A program made the position numbers and the translations under genes. The notes below the pieces were generated by a model that did no database searches, was not told the DNA's origin, and saw only the letters and a program-made list of their open reading frames with translations. A DNA stretch of 64,000 bases, taken from positions 248,001 to 312,000 of the forward strand of contig NZ_OY759862.1 of the NCBI RefSeq assembly GCF_963662805.1, in the 5' to 3' direction. Origin of the DNA: an uncultured Cohaesibacter sp. (GTDB lineage Bacteria > Pseudomonadota > Alphaproteobacteria > Rhizobiales > Cohaesibacteraceae). Shown piece by piece: positions 8,703 to 17,009 of the stretch. Numbering within the stretch: the first letter of the stretch is position 1; every line of letters begins with the position of its first letter.

Positions 8703-9542
8703 ATGGCTGAGGCTCATGGCAAAAATCACGACTATCACATCATAGATCCCAGCCCGTGGCCGTTCATCGGGGCGGTATCGGCCTTTGTGATGGCCGTTGG
8801 CGCAATCACCTATTTCCACGACGGCCCGATCTGGTTCATGCTCATCGGTCTTCTGGGCGTACTCTACACCATGGTCGCATGGTGGGCCGACGTGATCAAG
8901 GAATCGCGCGAGGGTCACCACACTCCGGTCGTCCAGCTGCATCTGCGCTATGGCATGATCCTGTTCATCGCCTCTGAGGTGATGTTCTTCGTGGCCTGGT
9001 TCTGGGCCTTCTTCGATGCAAGCCTCTTTGCAGATGAAACCCAGCAATATGCCCGTGCCGCCTTCACCGGCGGGCACTGGCCGCCAGAAGGCATCGAAGT
9101 GATTGATCCGTGGCATCTGCCGCTGTTCAACACCCTTCTGTTGCTGGCGTCCGGCACGACGGTGACCTGGGCGCACCATGCCCTCATCGAAGAGGACAGC
9201 GACAGCCTGAAATGGGGCCTGATCCTCACTGTCGCACTCGGTGTGATCTTCACTTGCGTACAGGTCTATGAATATATTCACGCGCCGTTCGGCTTCAAGG
9301 AAAGCATTTATGGTGCGACCTTCTTCATGGCCACTGGTTTCCATGGCTTCCACGTCTTTGTCGGAACAATCTTCCTGATCGTCTGCCTTGTGCGCGCCTA
9401 CAAGGGGCATTTCACCCCTCAGAAGCATTTCGGTTTCGAAGCTGCGGCTTGGTACTGGCACTTTGTTGACGTGGTCTGGCTCTTCCTGTTCGCTTCCATC
9501 TATCTGTGGGGCAACGCCGGTGGCATGATCGCCCACCACTAG
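8703..9542 (+). CDS. ctaE: Cytochrome c oxidase (aa3) subunit III
   Basis: Subunit III stabilises the proton pump and completes the aa3 oxidase. I choose the ATG at 8703, preceded by GGAGGGACC, over the TTG five codons earlier, giving 279 residues. It has seven predicted helices. The family motifs visible are EVMFFVAWFWAFFDASL, THHALIEED-like WAHHALIEED, GFHVFVGTIFL and YWHFVDVVWLFLF. A strong terminator follows at 9586-9611, which marks the likely end of the main oxidase transcript. Confidence 0.96.
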   Translation: MAEAHGKNHDYHIIDPSPWPFIGAVSAFVMAVGAITYFHDGPIWFMLIGLLGVLYTMVAWWADVIKESREGHHTPVVQLHLRYGMILFIASEVMFFVAWFWAFFDASLFADETQQYARAAFTGGHWPPEGIEVIDPWHLPLFNTLLLLASGTTVTWAHHALIEEDSDSLKWGLILTVALGVIFTCVQVYEYIHAPFGFKESIYGATFFMATGFHGFHVFVGTIFLIVCLVRAYKGHFTPQKHFGFEAAAWYWHFVDVVWLFLFASIYLWGNAGGMIAHH

Positions 9543-9585
9543 GCCCCTTGGTCCGCGTGAGGATCAAAGGACGGAATACGAAAGA

Positions 9586-9611
9586 AAGGGTGGTGCTGCA
9601 CCGCCCTTTTT
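9586..9611 (+). terminator. Rho-independent terminator after ctaE
   Basis: A 10-bp stem (AAGGGTGGTG / CACCGCCCTT, one G-T pair) with a three-base loop runs into five T residues, 43 bases beyond the ctaE stop. Confidence 0.85.
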
Positions 9612-9661
9612 GCATGATAGGCCCGAGATCTTGAGGATCTAAAGCACTAAAGAGAGGCGAT

Positions 9662-10057
9662 ATGGAAGGCAACAAGGGTGGCAAGGGCAGCGTGATGACA
9701 TCCGCATTGAAGGGCAAATGCCCCCGCTGTGGAGAGGGTTCGCTCTATAAGGGCTTCCTGAAAATCGCAGACCACTGTGACGTGTGTGACCTAGACTATT
9801 CCTTTGCCGACAGTGGCGACGGCCCGGCGGTCTTCGTCATCATGATCGTGGGGTTTCTGGCGACCGGCGGTGTTCTCTACACCGAATTCACCTATGAACC
9901 ACCCTTGTGGCTCTTGCTGCTGATCTGGGGGCCGCTCACTGTCATACTGTGCCTTGCTTTTCTCTACTGGCTGAAGGGCGCGTTAATTGCCCAGCAGTAT
10001 CACACCAAGGCGGAGCAGGGCCGTACGGCTTCGGAAGAACCTGAACAGGGCGCTTGA
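9662..10057 (+). CDS. DUF983 family membrane protein
   Basis: The 131-residue protein has the DUF983 layout: an N-terminal rubredoxin-like metal-binding pair (CPRCGEG near residue 20 and CDVCDLDYSF near residue 40), then two hydrophobic segments (VFVIMIVGFLATGGVLY and LWLLLLIWGPLTVILCLAFLYWL). DUF983 genes commonly sit between ctaE and surf1 in Hyphomicrobiales, as here, which suggests a link to oxidase assembly or heme/copper insertion, but no function is established. It lies downstream of the ctaE terminator, so its expression depends on read-through or its own promoter. Confidence 0.92.
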   Translation: MEGNKGGKGSVMTSALKGKCPRCGEGSLYKGFLKIADHCDVCDLDYSFADSGDGPAVFVIMIVGFLATGGVLYTEFTYEPPLWLLLLIWGPLTVILCLAFLYWLKGALIAQQYHTKAEQGRTASEEPEQGA

Positions 10058-10172
10058 GCCATCGATTTTTAATCAGGAACCCACAAATCACGGCCAAGGT
10101 GATATCCCTTGGCGAAAAACGGCATTATAACCTTCGTTAGGATTCTCTCGTCTGGCTGCTGGATGGTTTGAT

Positions 10173-10931
10173 TTGCCCGGATCAATCAACAAACTGAAGA
10201 TTGCGACCTTCACCCTTTTTGCGCTGGTGTGCCTGTCGCTGCTTGTCACGCTCGGGATCTGGCAGTTGAACCGTCTGCACTGGAAGCTGCAACTGATCAG
10301 GGATGTCAACGCACGCGTCGCAGCCGACCCGGTGCCCGCCGCAGGGCCGGACCAGTGGGCAGCGCTTGACCGGGATCAGAGTGAGTATCTGCCGGTAACC
10401 GTTAGCGGGACCTACAATAACGACCGCGAGGTCCATGTCTGGTTTCCTCTCAATGAGCCGAGGGGAGGGGACTATCGAGGACCCGGCTACTTCATCCTGA
10501 CCCCTTTGACCACGCCTCAAGGCTGGACGGTCATCATCAACCGCGGCTTCGTGCCCGAGGCGATGAAGTCCCTTGATGCAAGGCCCGAAACCCGCGTGAC
10601 CGGCGAGCAGAGCCTGACGGGTCTCATGCGCTTTGATGAACCCGAACACTGGAACAGCGCCCAGCCGGACAAAGAAAAGAATGTCTGGATCGGTCGTCAG
10701 GTCAGTGAGATGGCCGACTTCATGCTGCTCGATCACGACAGCACCGCTCCCTACTGGATCGATCTGACCGCCGGACAGGGCGTGAACGGTCTGCCGCAAG
10801 GGGGCGAGACCAGAATTTCTTTCCGCAACGCCCATCTTTCCTACGCTCTGACCTGGTTTGGTCTCGCTCTTGCCCTGACTGCGGTCTATGGGGTGTGGCT
10901 GTCACGCACCATCAAGGCCGCCCGCACTTGA
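10173..10931 (+). CDS. SURF1 family cytochrome oxidase biogenesis protein
   Basis: SURF1 proteins assist heme a insertion into subunit I. The 252-residue frame has the expected two terminal helices: ATFTLFALVCLSLLVTLGIW with the conserved LGxWQLNRLxWK just after it, and ALTWFGLALALTAVYGVWL at the C-terminus. The periplasmic part has VTVSGTYNNDREVHVW, PGYFILTPL and VIINRGFVP. The start is uncertain: the frame opens after a stop at 10128-10130, and the best candidate is the TTG at 10173, which has no clear Shine-Dalgarno sequence. It ends the oxidase gene cluster. Confidence 0.92.
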   Translation: MPGSINKLKIATFTLFALVCLSLLVTLGIWQLNRLHWKLQLIRDVNARVAADPVPAAGPDQWAALDRDQSEYLPVTVSGTYNNDREVHVWFPLNEPRGGDYRGPGYFILTPLTTPQGWTVIINRGFVPEAMKSLDARPETRVTGEQSLTGLMRFDEPEHWNSAQPDKEKNVWIGRQVSEMADFMLLDHDSTAPYWIDLTAGQGVNGLPQGGETRISFRNAHLSYALTWFGLALALTAVYGVWLSRTIKAART

Positions 10932-11069
10932 TTGCAAACGCGCAGATTGTCACCATATGTGAACAGCCTGCCATTGACGACAAGGACCAAACGGTCCATG
11001 CATCCACTGCTCGGGTTCCCCACCCGGATCTTCAAAAGCCCACACGATTGACTTCAAGGACAAACACAT

Positions 11070-11741
11070 ATGCTGGTGATCTTCGACTGCGACGGCACTC
11101 TGATCGATTCCGAAATCCTCTGGGCTCAGGCGAGTATCGAGATTTTTCAGGAAGAAGAACTCGATATCGGCCTTGAAGAATACAACAGCACCTATGCCGG
11201 GATGACCAATGAAGAAATCATCCAGCAGCTCGAGGAGGGGCTGGAACGAGCCCTGCCGCATGATCTCATCGACCGCATTCAGGATCGCGCGATGGAGCGC
11301 ATCGACACGCTGCAGGCCATCGAAGGGGCGCAGGAAATGCTCGATCAGCTCGACTATCCTCGTTGCATGTGTTCCAACTCGACCACCGAAATGCTCGAGG
11401 CCAACCTGCGCCGCACGGGCCTCTGGGATCGGTTTCGACCCTATATCTATTCCGCCAAGGAAGTCGGCACCAAGGCTCCGAAGCCTGACCCGAATGTCTT
11501 TCTGCATGCCGCAACGACGCTCGATGTTGAGCCTGCCAAGTGTTTTGTTATCGAGGACAGCTTCCACGGCGTTCAGGCCGCAAGTCGAGCCGGCATGCGC
11601 GTGATCGGCTTCATCGGAGCGGGCCACACCTATCCCGGACATGGCGAGCACCTGATGGACGGGGGAGCCGAAACGGTGATCCGGAGACTGGTCGATCTGC
11701 CCGCAACCCTTGAGGCCCTCAAGGATTGGCAGCCGGATTGA
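11070..11741 (+). CDS. HAD-superfamily phosphatase (subfamily IA)
   Basis: The 223-residue protein has the four HAD motifs: FDCDGTLIDSE at the N-terminus (nucleophile and acid/base Asp), SNSTTEM for motif II, K in KAPKPDPNVF for motif III and VIEDSFHGVQAA for motif IV. The alpha-helical cap between residues 15 and 90 is of the phosphoglycolate phosphatase / beta-phosphoglucomutase type. The substrate cannot be told from sequence; GPH-like or sugar-phosphate phosphatases are the usual candidates. It stands alone, 138 bases after surf1, with no obvious operon partner. Confidence 0.9.
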   Translation: MLVIFDCDGTLIDSEILWAQASIEIFQEEELDIGLEEYNSTYAGMTNEEIIQQLEEGLERALPHDLIDRIQDRAMERIDTLQAIEGAQEMLDQLDYPRCMCSNSTTEMLEANLRRTGLWDRFRPYIYSAKEVGTKAPKPDPNVFLHAATTLDVEPAKCFVIEDSFHGVQAASRAGMRVIGFIGAGHTYPGHGEHLMDGGAETVIRRLVDLPATLEALKDWQPD

Positions 11742-11965
11742 TACCGGACGAGAGACGAAAGCTGGCTGTCGAGCACCATTCATGACGGCCGGAAAAGCGC
11801 GATTCAAGGTGGCCTTTGTTTACCACTGGCTAACCTTGAAAGGGTTAATGCCGTAACGCTAATACCATTCTGTACGCAGCTGTCCCTACCTTTTACGTTT
11901 TGTGAAGCCTCGTGTGATTTGCTCAGGCCTGATCAGAGTTTGTCGATTGGGCTTGGGAACGCGAA

Positions 11966-12538
11966 ATGAACAGACTTGCCATGATAAAGCAACGCTTCGC
12001 TAGATTTTTAGCGACCTTGCTGTTGTTCATGGCAGGGTTCGTCCCGATCAGTGCCCCCGTTCAGTCTTTGGCCCAGTCCAACACCCAACACGGCGAACAG
12101 TCCATCGCCCATCCCAAGGGCGACGTCATCCTGACGATTACCGGCCAGATTTCCAACTTCAACGCGCCCGGCGAAGCCAGATTTGATCTCGACATGATCA
12201 AGGCACTGGGAACAAGAATGCTGACGAGCCGCACCTGCTGTTCGACCTCTGCTTCCGACTGGAAGGGCGTGCTCATGCGCGATCTGTTGGAAGCCGTCGG
12301 TGCGAAAGGCGAAACCCTTACTGTGACCGGCCTTGATGAGTATCAGGTCGATGTCCCCATCGATGACTACAGGGATTTTGACGTTATTCTCGCCTTCGAG
12401 GAGAATGGCGAAGAACTGAGCATCCGGACCCGTGGGCCCCTGCGGCTCATCTATCCGCACGACCATCACACCGAACTGCACGATCCGAAATATGCGGCTC
12501 GCTACATTTGGCAAATCAGGAAGATGCACGTCAAATGA
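11966..12538 (+). CDS. Periplasmic protein with an oxidoreductase molybdopterin-binding-like domain
   Basis: The 190-residue protein has a signal peptide (FLATLLLFMAGFVPISAPVQSLAQS) and a domain resembling the sulfite-oxidase molybdopterin-binding fold: LTITGQISNFN near the start, then WKGVLMRDLLEAVGAKGETLTVTGLDEYQVDVP and GPLRLIYPHD. A TSRTCCSTSASDWKG segment sits near the place where true sulfite oxidase-like enzymes have the Mo-ligand Cys region, but the domain is short and lacks the rest of the catalytic unit, so a ligand-sensing role is more likely than catalysis. Its stop codon overlaps the start of the GGDEF-EAL gene (ATGA), so the two are translationally coupled and probably work together. 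Confidence 0.85.
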   Translation: MNRLAMIKQRFARFLATLLLFMAGFVPISAPVQSLAQSNTQHGEQSIAHPKGDVILTITGQISNFNAPGEARFDLDMIKALGTRMLTSRTCCSTSASDWKGVLMRDLLEAVGAKGETLTVTGLDEYQVDVPIDDYRDFDVILAFEENGEELSIRTRGPLRLIYPHDHHTELHDPKYAARYIWQIRKMHVK

Positions 12539-14562
12539 GAAAGCAGTTCAAACTTCTTGTGCTGACCTATCTGAGCGCCGTGGGGCTTTTGCTGGTGCTT
12601 GAGATCTCGCAGTTCAACAAGACGGAAAATCTTCGCGGACAGATCGAGGCAAGCTATGAAATGACATCGGGGCGGGACGAAGGCCTGCGCCTCGAACTCG
12701 ACTATCGGCGGTTTCAAACCGCTCTCTCGAACTATGTCCTGAGCGATACGGATCAGTCGGCGCGTCAGGGATCCGAATTCGTGACGCACGAAGAGCTGAT
12801 GAACTGGTTCGACATTTTCTGGAGCCGGATCTTTTCTGTCACGCAGATTGAATATGACATCGTCGAATTGCAGCAGCCAGCACTGAAGTCAAAGCTGAAC
12901 AACCTGCGCCAGACCATGATGAACATTGACCAGCTGGTCACCAATCTCACGCCCGGCGACTTCAAATCCTACCGAAGCATCCGCGATGCGCTCAACGACC
13001 ACGATGAGTTGATTTCCACCTTTGCGAGCGCGGTGACGCGTGATCGGATGAGCAAGGCCGAGCGTCTGCAGTCCAACCTCACCGGCGCTCTGGCATCCAT
13101 GGACACCTTGCTGGTCTCCTCCGGAATTGGTGGTGCTCTGCTGCTCACATTGTTCGGCACCGAAGCCTTTCGCGCCCGCAACGAAGAACAGAAGACCCGC
13201 GAGCGTGAGGCAAGGGTCCGCTTCCTTGCCCAGCATGATCCTCTGACCGGTCTCAGGAACCGCTCCTACCTGAATGAAAAGGTGGCCGCCTACATCCGGG
13301 AAAGCGATCTTGATGGCCGCAATTTCCATCTTCTGCTGCTCGATCTCGACAAGTTCAAGGACGTCAATGACACCTTCGGCCATCCCATGGGGGATCGCCT
13401 GCTGAAAAAGGCCGCGGCGAGACTGACCAACATCTTCGCCTCCGCAGAGGATATTGTTTCACGTCTTGGCGGTGACGAGTTCGCGATTCTCATGCGGGGC
13501 AGCCGCGAGGAGGCCGAGCAGGCAGCCCAGCGCATCATCAGGGAACTCTCAGCAAGCTTCGAAATTGCCGGTCATGACATCCGCATCTCCACCTCGGTCG
13601 GGGTTTCGAGCTATCCGCAACTCTCCGGCTCTGTCGAGGATCTGATGCGCGACGCCGATCTGGCGCTCTATGAGGCGAAGAATCAGGGCCGTCAAACCTT
13701 TGCTTTCTATGAACCCTCCATGAGCGTGGCGATCAAATATCGCATGCTGCTGGAAGGGGACCTGCGTCGGGCTCTGGCCAGCGACGATGGTATGGGTCTT
13801 GAAGTCTACTATCAGCCGCAGGTCTCGCTGCGTGAAGGGGAACAGGATCGCGGCATCATAGGTGTCGAGGCGCTTGTGCGCTGGTTCCATCCCAAACGCG
13901 GCCAGATTCCGACCATGGAATTCATCGACATCGCCGAGACCGCTGGCCTGATCGACGAGCTGTCCGACTGGATCATTCATCAGGCCTGCGAGGACGTGGT
14001 GCTCTGGCATCAGGCCGGGTTCATGATCAATCTGTCGGTCAACCTGTCACCCCTTCAGTTGAACAATCCGCAACTGCCTGAAGAGCTGCTGCAGCATCTG
14101 GACAAATGCGGGTTTGATCCGAACTATCTGACCCTCGAAATCACCGAGAGCACTGACGTGCGCGACACTCAGGCGGCCGCAGCGATGCTCTCCCGTCTTG
14201 CTGACAAGGGCATCTCTCTGGCAATGGACGATTTCGGCACGGGTTATTCCAATCTTGGCTACCTCAAGAGCCTGCCGCTGCACACGCTCAAGATCGACCG
14301 GTCTTTCGTAATGCTGCTGGAGGAAAACGAAGAGGATCGCAAGCTCGTTCGCGGCATCATCAATCTGGCGCAGGGCATGGGATTGAAGGTGGTCGCCGAG
14401 GGCGTGGAGAACGAACAGCAGGTGACGTTCCTCTGCGAAGAAAAATGCGACGTCGCGCAGGGCTATCACTTCGGTCGCCCGATGCATAAGCTGGGCATTC
14501 TCTCGATGCTGGAAGAATCGCGCACCCGCGACAGGGAAGAACGCCTCCTGCTCAAGGCCTGA
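12535..14562 (+). CDS. Membrane-anchored GGDEF-EAL bifunctional c-di-GMP enzyme
   Basis: The start at 12535 overlaps the previous gene by four bases (ATGA), giving 675 residues. A first helix at about residues 5-23 and a second at about 192-210 (LVSSGIGGALLLTLFG) frame a periplasmic sensor region of about 165 residues with a helical, four-helix-bundle-like pattern. The GGDEF domain follows (RLGGDEFAIL near residue 310); an inhibitory RxxD site is not present five residues upstream. The EAL domain has GVEALVRWFHP near residue 442, EITESTDV and the active-site DDFGTGYSN. Both catalytic motifs look intact, so synthesis and breakdown of c-di-GMP are both possible. The coupled periplasmic protein upstream is the likely signal partner. 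Confidence 0.93.
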   Translation: MRKQFKLLVLTYLSAVGLLLVLEISQFNKTENLRGQIEASYEMTSGRDEGLRLELDYRRFQTALSNYVLSDTDQSARQGSEFVTHEELMNWFDIFWSRIFSVTQIEYDIVELQQPALKSKLNNLRQTMMNIDQLVTNLTPGDFKSYRSIRDALNDHDELISTFASAVTRDRMSKAERLQSNLTGALASMDTLLVSSGIGGALLLTLFGTEAFRARNEEQKTREREARVRFLAQHDPLTGLRNRSYLNEKVAAYIRESDLDGRNFHLLLLDLDKFKDVNDTFGHPMGDRLLKKAAARLTNIFASAEDIVSRLGGDEFAILMRGSREEAEQAAQRIIRELSASFEIAGHDIRISTSVGVSSYPQLSGSVEDLMRDADLALYEAKNQGRQTFAFYEPSMSVAIKYRMLLEGDLRRALASDDGMGLEVYYQPQVSLREGEQDRGIIGVEALVRWFHPKRGQIPTMEFIDIAETAGLIDELSDWIIHQACEDVVLWHQAGFMINLSVNLSPLQLNNPQLPEELLQHLDKCGFDPNYLTLEITESTDVRDTQAAAAMLSRLADKGISLAMDDFGTGYSNLGYLKSLPLHTLKIDRSFVMLLEENEEDRKLVRGIINLAQGMGLKVVAEGVENEQQVTFLCEEKCDVAQGYHFGRPMHKLGILSMLEESRTRDREERLLLKA

Positions 14563-14580
14563 CGTCACAACGACACACTG

Positions 14581-14621
14581 AAAAGCCCGATCGCAGGCAT
14601 TGATGCACCTGGTCGGGCTTT
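14581..14621. terminator. Bidirectional terminator between the GGDEF-EAL gene and gcvH
   Basis: A 9-bp perfect stem (AAAGCCCGA / TCGGGCTTT) with a 22-base loop lies between two convergent genes. It is flanked by short A and T runs that would serve as U-tracts on either strand. Confidence 0.65.
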
Positions 14622-14652
14622 CCTTGTTCAGGATGTCAGTGTCGGGCGCCGA

Positions 14653-15027
14653 TCAATCCAGATCCGCGACGAAGGCCTTATATTCAGCTTCGCTCATCAG
14701 ATCGTCGAGCTGGCTCTTGTCGCCAAGCTTGAGTTTGACGAACCAGGCATCGCCTTCCGGATCACTGTTCACCAGAGCGGGATCCTCTTCGAGATCGCCA
14801 TTGGCTTCCACGACTTCGCCATCAAGCGGGGCATAGACCTCGGAGGCTGCTTTCACGCTTTCGACAACAGCGGCTTCGTCGCCCTTTTCGAGTGTCGTGC
14901 CCACTTCGGGCAGCTCGACAAAAACGATGTCACCCAACTGGCTTTGGGCATAGTTGGTGATGCCGATGGTGGCAACATCCCCTTCAACCAAAATCCATTC
15001 GTGCTCTTCACTATAGTAGGTGCTCAT
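14653..15027 (-). CDS. gcvH: Glycine cleavage system H protein
   Basis: The lipoyl-carrying shuttle of the glycine cleavage system, moving the aminomethyl group between GcvP, GcvT and the dihydrolipoyl dehydrogenase. The start is the ATG at 15027 (MSTYYSEEHEW), as an upstream extension of the frame has no family match. It has 124 residues. The lipoylated Lys is in VVESVKAASEVYAPLDGEV. The TIGITNYAQSQLGDIVFVELP segment is typical. It lies 81 bases after gcvT. No gcvP follows: the next gene is convergent, so the P protein must be encoded elsewhere. Confidence 0.96.
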   Translation of the reverse strand: MSTYYSEEHEWILVEGDVATIGITNYAQSQLGDIVFVELPEVGTTLEKGDEAAVVESVKAASEVYAPLDGEVVEANGDLEEDPALVNSDPEGDAWFVKLKLGDKSQLDDLMSEAEYKAFVADLD

Positions 15028-15108
15028 TGATCTGGGGTCCTTTTCGATCAAATGGTCATTGCAACAAAGGTGAAATCCGGTGCGCCCCGAAGGACACCCC
15101 GACGTCAA

Positions 15109-16248
15109 TCAAGATTTGCGAACGTAGCGCTGCGGCACGAACGGCATGGTGGCGACCTCTGCCTCGAGCGCACGCTTCCTGACGATCAGAGTAACTTTTG
15201 TGCCCGGAACGGCAAACTCTGGCGTCACGTAGCCCATCGCGATGGGTTCCTGCAGGGTCGGGGCAAAGCCGCCCGATGTCACGACACCGATGCTGGTGCC
15301 GTCTTCGGACTGGATTTCGGTGCCCTCACGCGCCGGAGCCTTGCCCAGCACCTTGAGGCCGACGCGAATGCGCGACGGGCCATCTGAGAGACCGGCAAGA
15401 ATGCGCTCTTCTCCGGGGAAACCGCCTTCCTCGCGACGGCGCTTCTGGATCGCCCACCCTAGATCCGCCTCTGCGGGATCAATCTCTGTGTTAAGGTCGT
15501 GGCCATAAAGGCAAAGCCCGCTTTCAAGACGCAGACTGTCACGGGCACCAAGCCCAGCGGGCTCGACCTCGGCTTCTGCCAGCAGCAAGCGGGCGAGACG
15601 CTCGGCATCGCTATCGGCACAGGACAATTCGAACCCGTCCTCTCCGGTGTAACCACAACGAGAGATGACCACTTCAATGCCGTCAATGACATCCGTCGTC
15701 TGCGACATGAAGGTGAGAGCATCAGCCTTGTCTGAATGGCGTGCCAATGCATCAATGGCCTTCGGGCCTTGAAGGGCGATCAGTGCCTTGTCCTCAAGTG
15801 GAGTCAGGCTGATGCCGTCAGGCAACTTTGACTGCAAGTGGGCATAGTCACCATCCTTGCAGGCACCGTTGACCACCAGCATCAGGGTGCCGTCAAGTGC
15901 GGGATCTTCCGGCCGGGTGACGATGAAATCATCAATGATGCCGCCCTCGTCATTCAGCAGCACGCTGTAGCGCATCTTCCCATGACCAAGCTTGGTGAAG
16001 GCGGACGGGGTCAGCGTTTCGAGAAACAGGGCGACCGTCTCGTGATCCGGGCCGGTGAGCAGGGCCTGTCCCATGTGCGACACATCGAACAGCGACGCGC
16101 TGTCGCGGCAATGTAGATGCTCGGCCATGATGCCAGCAGGATAGCGCACGGGCAGGGAATATCCGGCAAAGTCGACAAGGCTTCCGCCCAGTTCCACATG
16201 CAGGTCATATAGGGGTGTTTTCTTGGCAGCGCTGAGATCAGCCATCAT
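15109..16248 (-). CDS. gcvT: Glycine cleavage system T protein (aminomethyltransferase)
   Basis: It transfers the methylene group from the H-protein-bound intermediate to tetrahydrofolate and releases ammonia. The frame is open further upstream, but the family N-terminus (KTPLYDLHVELGGSLVDFAGYSLPVRYPAGI) and an AGGAAAG Shine-Dalgarno sequence place the start at 16248 or at the next codon, 16245, giving about 379 residues. Other family segments are SLFDVSHMGQ, the substrate-site region CGYTGEDGFELSC and ARDSLRLESGLCLYGHDL. A tandem glycine riboswitch lies 80 bases upstream on the same strand, so gcvT-gcvH expression should rise with glycine. Confidence 0.96.
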   Translation of the reverse strand: MMADLSAAKKTPLYDLHVELGGSLVDFAGYSLPVRYPAGIMAEHLHCRDSASLFDVSHMGQALLTGPDHETVALFLETLTPSAFTKLGHGKMRYSVLLNDEGGIIDDFIVTRPEDPALDGTLMLVVNGACKDGDYAHLQSKLPDGISLTPLEDKALIALQGPKAIDALARHSDKADALTFMSQTTDVIDGIEVVISRCGYTGEDGFELSCADSDAERLARLLLAEAEVEPAGLGARDSLRLESGLCLYGHDLNTEIDPAEADLGWAIQKRRREEGGFPGEERILAGLSDGPSRIRVGLKVLGKAPAREGTEIQSEDGTSIGVVTSGGFAPTLQEPIAMGYVTPEFAVPGTKVTLIVRKRALEAEVATMPFVPQRYVRKS

Positions 16249-16329
16249 CTCTTTCCTGTTCAAAGCGCGAAATGGCGCATTCGGGGTTGCACGGGTGCGC
16301 AAGGAGACCGGTCAGGTTCCCTTTGCATC

Positions 16330-16545
16330 GGTGCCTCCTCTGTCACAGAACCTGAGAGATTTCCCACCTCGCCGCCACCAGAATGGCGTCAGCAAGTGGT
16401 TGCTTCCTTCGGTGAGCCGAGGCGCGAAACGTCAGCGGCTGCTTTCCAGAGTGTCGCTGGCCGGGCGGTCCCTTGTGCCTGAGAGTTTCCGAGGCGGTTG
16501 CTCCTTCGGCGCGGGCTGGCATGACATGCCTTTCCGCTCTCCCGC
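16330..16545 (-). ncRNA. Tandem glycine riboswitch upstream of gcvT
   Basis: On the minus strand two similar aptamers can be read in series. The first (about 16467-16545) begins GGGAGAGCGG, has CGCCGAAGGAGCAACCGCC, then AACTCTCAGGCA and AAGGGACC. The second (about 16330-16460) has ACTCTGG at its base, CACCGAAGGAAGCAACC, then AATCTCTCAGGTTC and GACAGAGGAGG. These are the conserved cores of the glycine riboswitch. It lies directly before gcvT, the classic target. On binding glycine such tandem elements usually turn expression on. No expression-platform terminator is obvious in the 80 bases that follow, so control of translation initiation is possible. Confidence 0.92.
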
Positions 16546-16664
16546 TGGCCTGAGGCAGGCGACCCGAAGGCCGTTCTGCAAAAGGATCGCGACATCAATC
16601 CTGTTCGCAACAAGGTGCGTGTGGGGGGGCGCAAAGTCAAGCCGCTATTTTCAGTCATGCGGAC

Positions 16665-16690
16665 AAAAAAAGAGGGAGCCTTGCTCCCTC
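16665..16690 (-). terminator. Terminator after the flavodoxin / small CxxC protein genes
   Basis: On the minus strand an 8-bp stem (GAGGGAGC / GCTCCCTC) with a three-base loop is followed by seven T residues (A-run 16665-16671 on the plus strand). It lies 57 bases beyond the stop of the small gene. Confidence 0.85.
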
Positions 16691-16746
16691 GCTTGATGAT
16701 CCCGTTAGGGGATAAAGACGACGCCTTGCTATTGCGGGCGAGACGG

Positions 16747-16983
16747 CTAATGAAACTGCTTGGAGGATGCCACACCGTCTTTGGCGAGGCTTCCGGCCCG
16801 GTCGATCTGTTGCTTTTGCATTTCGGCTCGCCTCAGCGAGCTCGCCAGTTGGTCGAATTGGTCCCTGTCGAGATGCAGGGTCATGTTGCCCAGAGCAAGA
16901 TGGACCTTGCCGCAGTCGGCGCAATAGCTGATCTGGCAAATCTTGTCATCGACGAGCGATTGATGCTTGCAGGCGCGGCTCAT
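16747..16983 (-). CDS. Small cysteine-containing protein downstream of flavodoxin
   Basis: A 78-residue protein of unknown function. It has CKH near the N-terminus and then CQISYCADCGKVHLALGNMT, in which the cysteines and His resemble a small zinc or iron site. The C-terminal half is predicted helical (DQFDQLASSLRRAEMQKQQID). The start is the ATG at 16983 preceded by AAGGAGAT on the minus strand, a strong Shine-Dalgarno sequence. It lies 26 bases after the flavodoxin stop and ahead of a good terminator, so the two form an operon. A role in electron transfer or flavodoxin handling is a guess from position only. Confidence 0.8.
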   Translation of the reverse strand: MSRACKHQSLVDDKICQISYCADCGKVHLALGNMTLHLDRDQFDQLASSLRRAEMQKQQIDRAGSLAKDGVASSKQFH

Positions 16984-17009
16984 GGCGATCTCCTTTTCCC
17001 CGAGTGCTG

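Noticed and set aside
10168..10187. TTGAT...ATCAA near the surf1 start as an FNR box
   Set aside because: The two half-sites are separated by eight bases instead of four and overlap the likely start codon.
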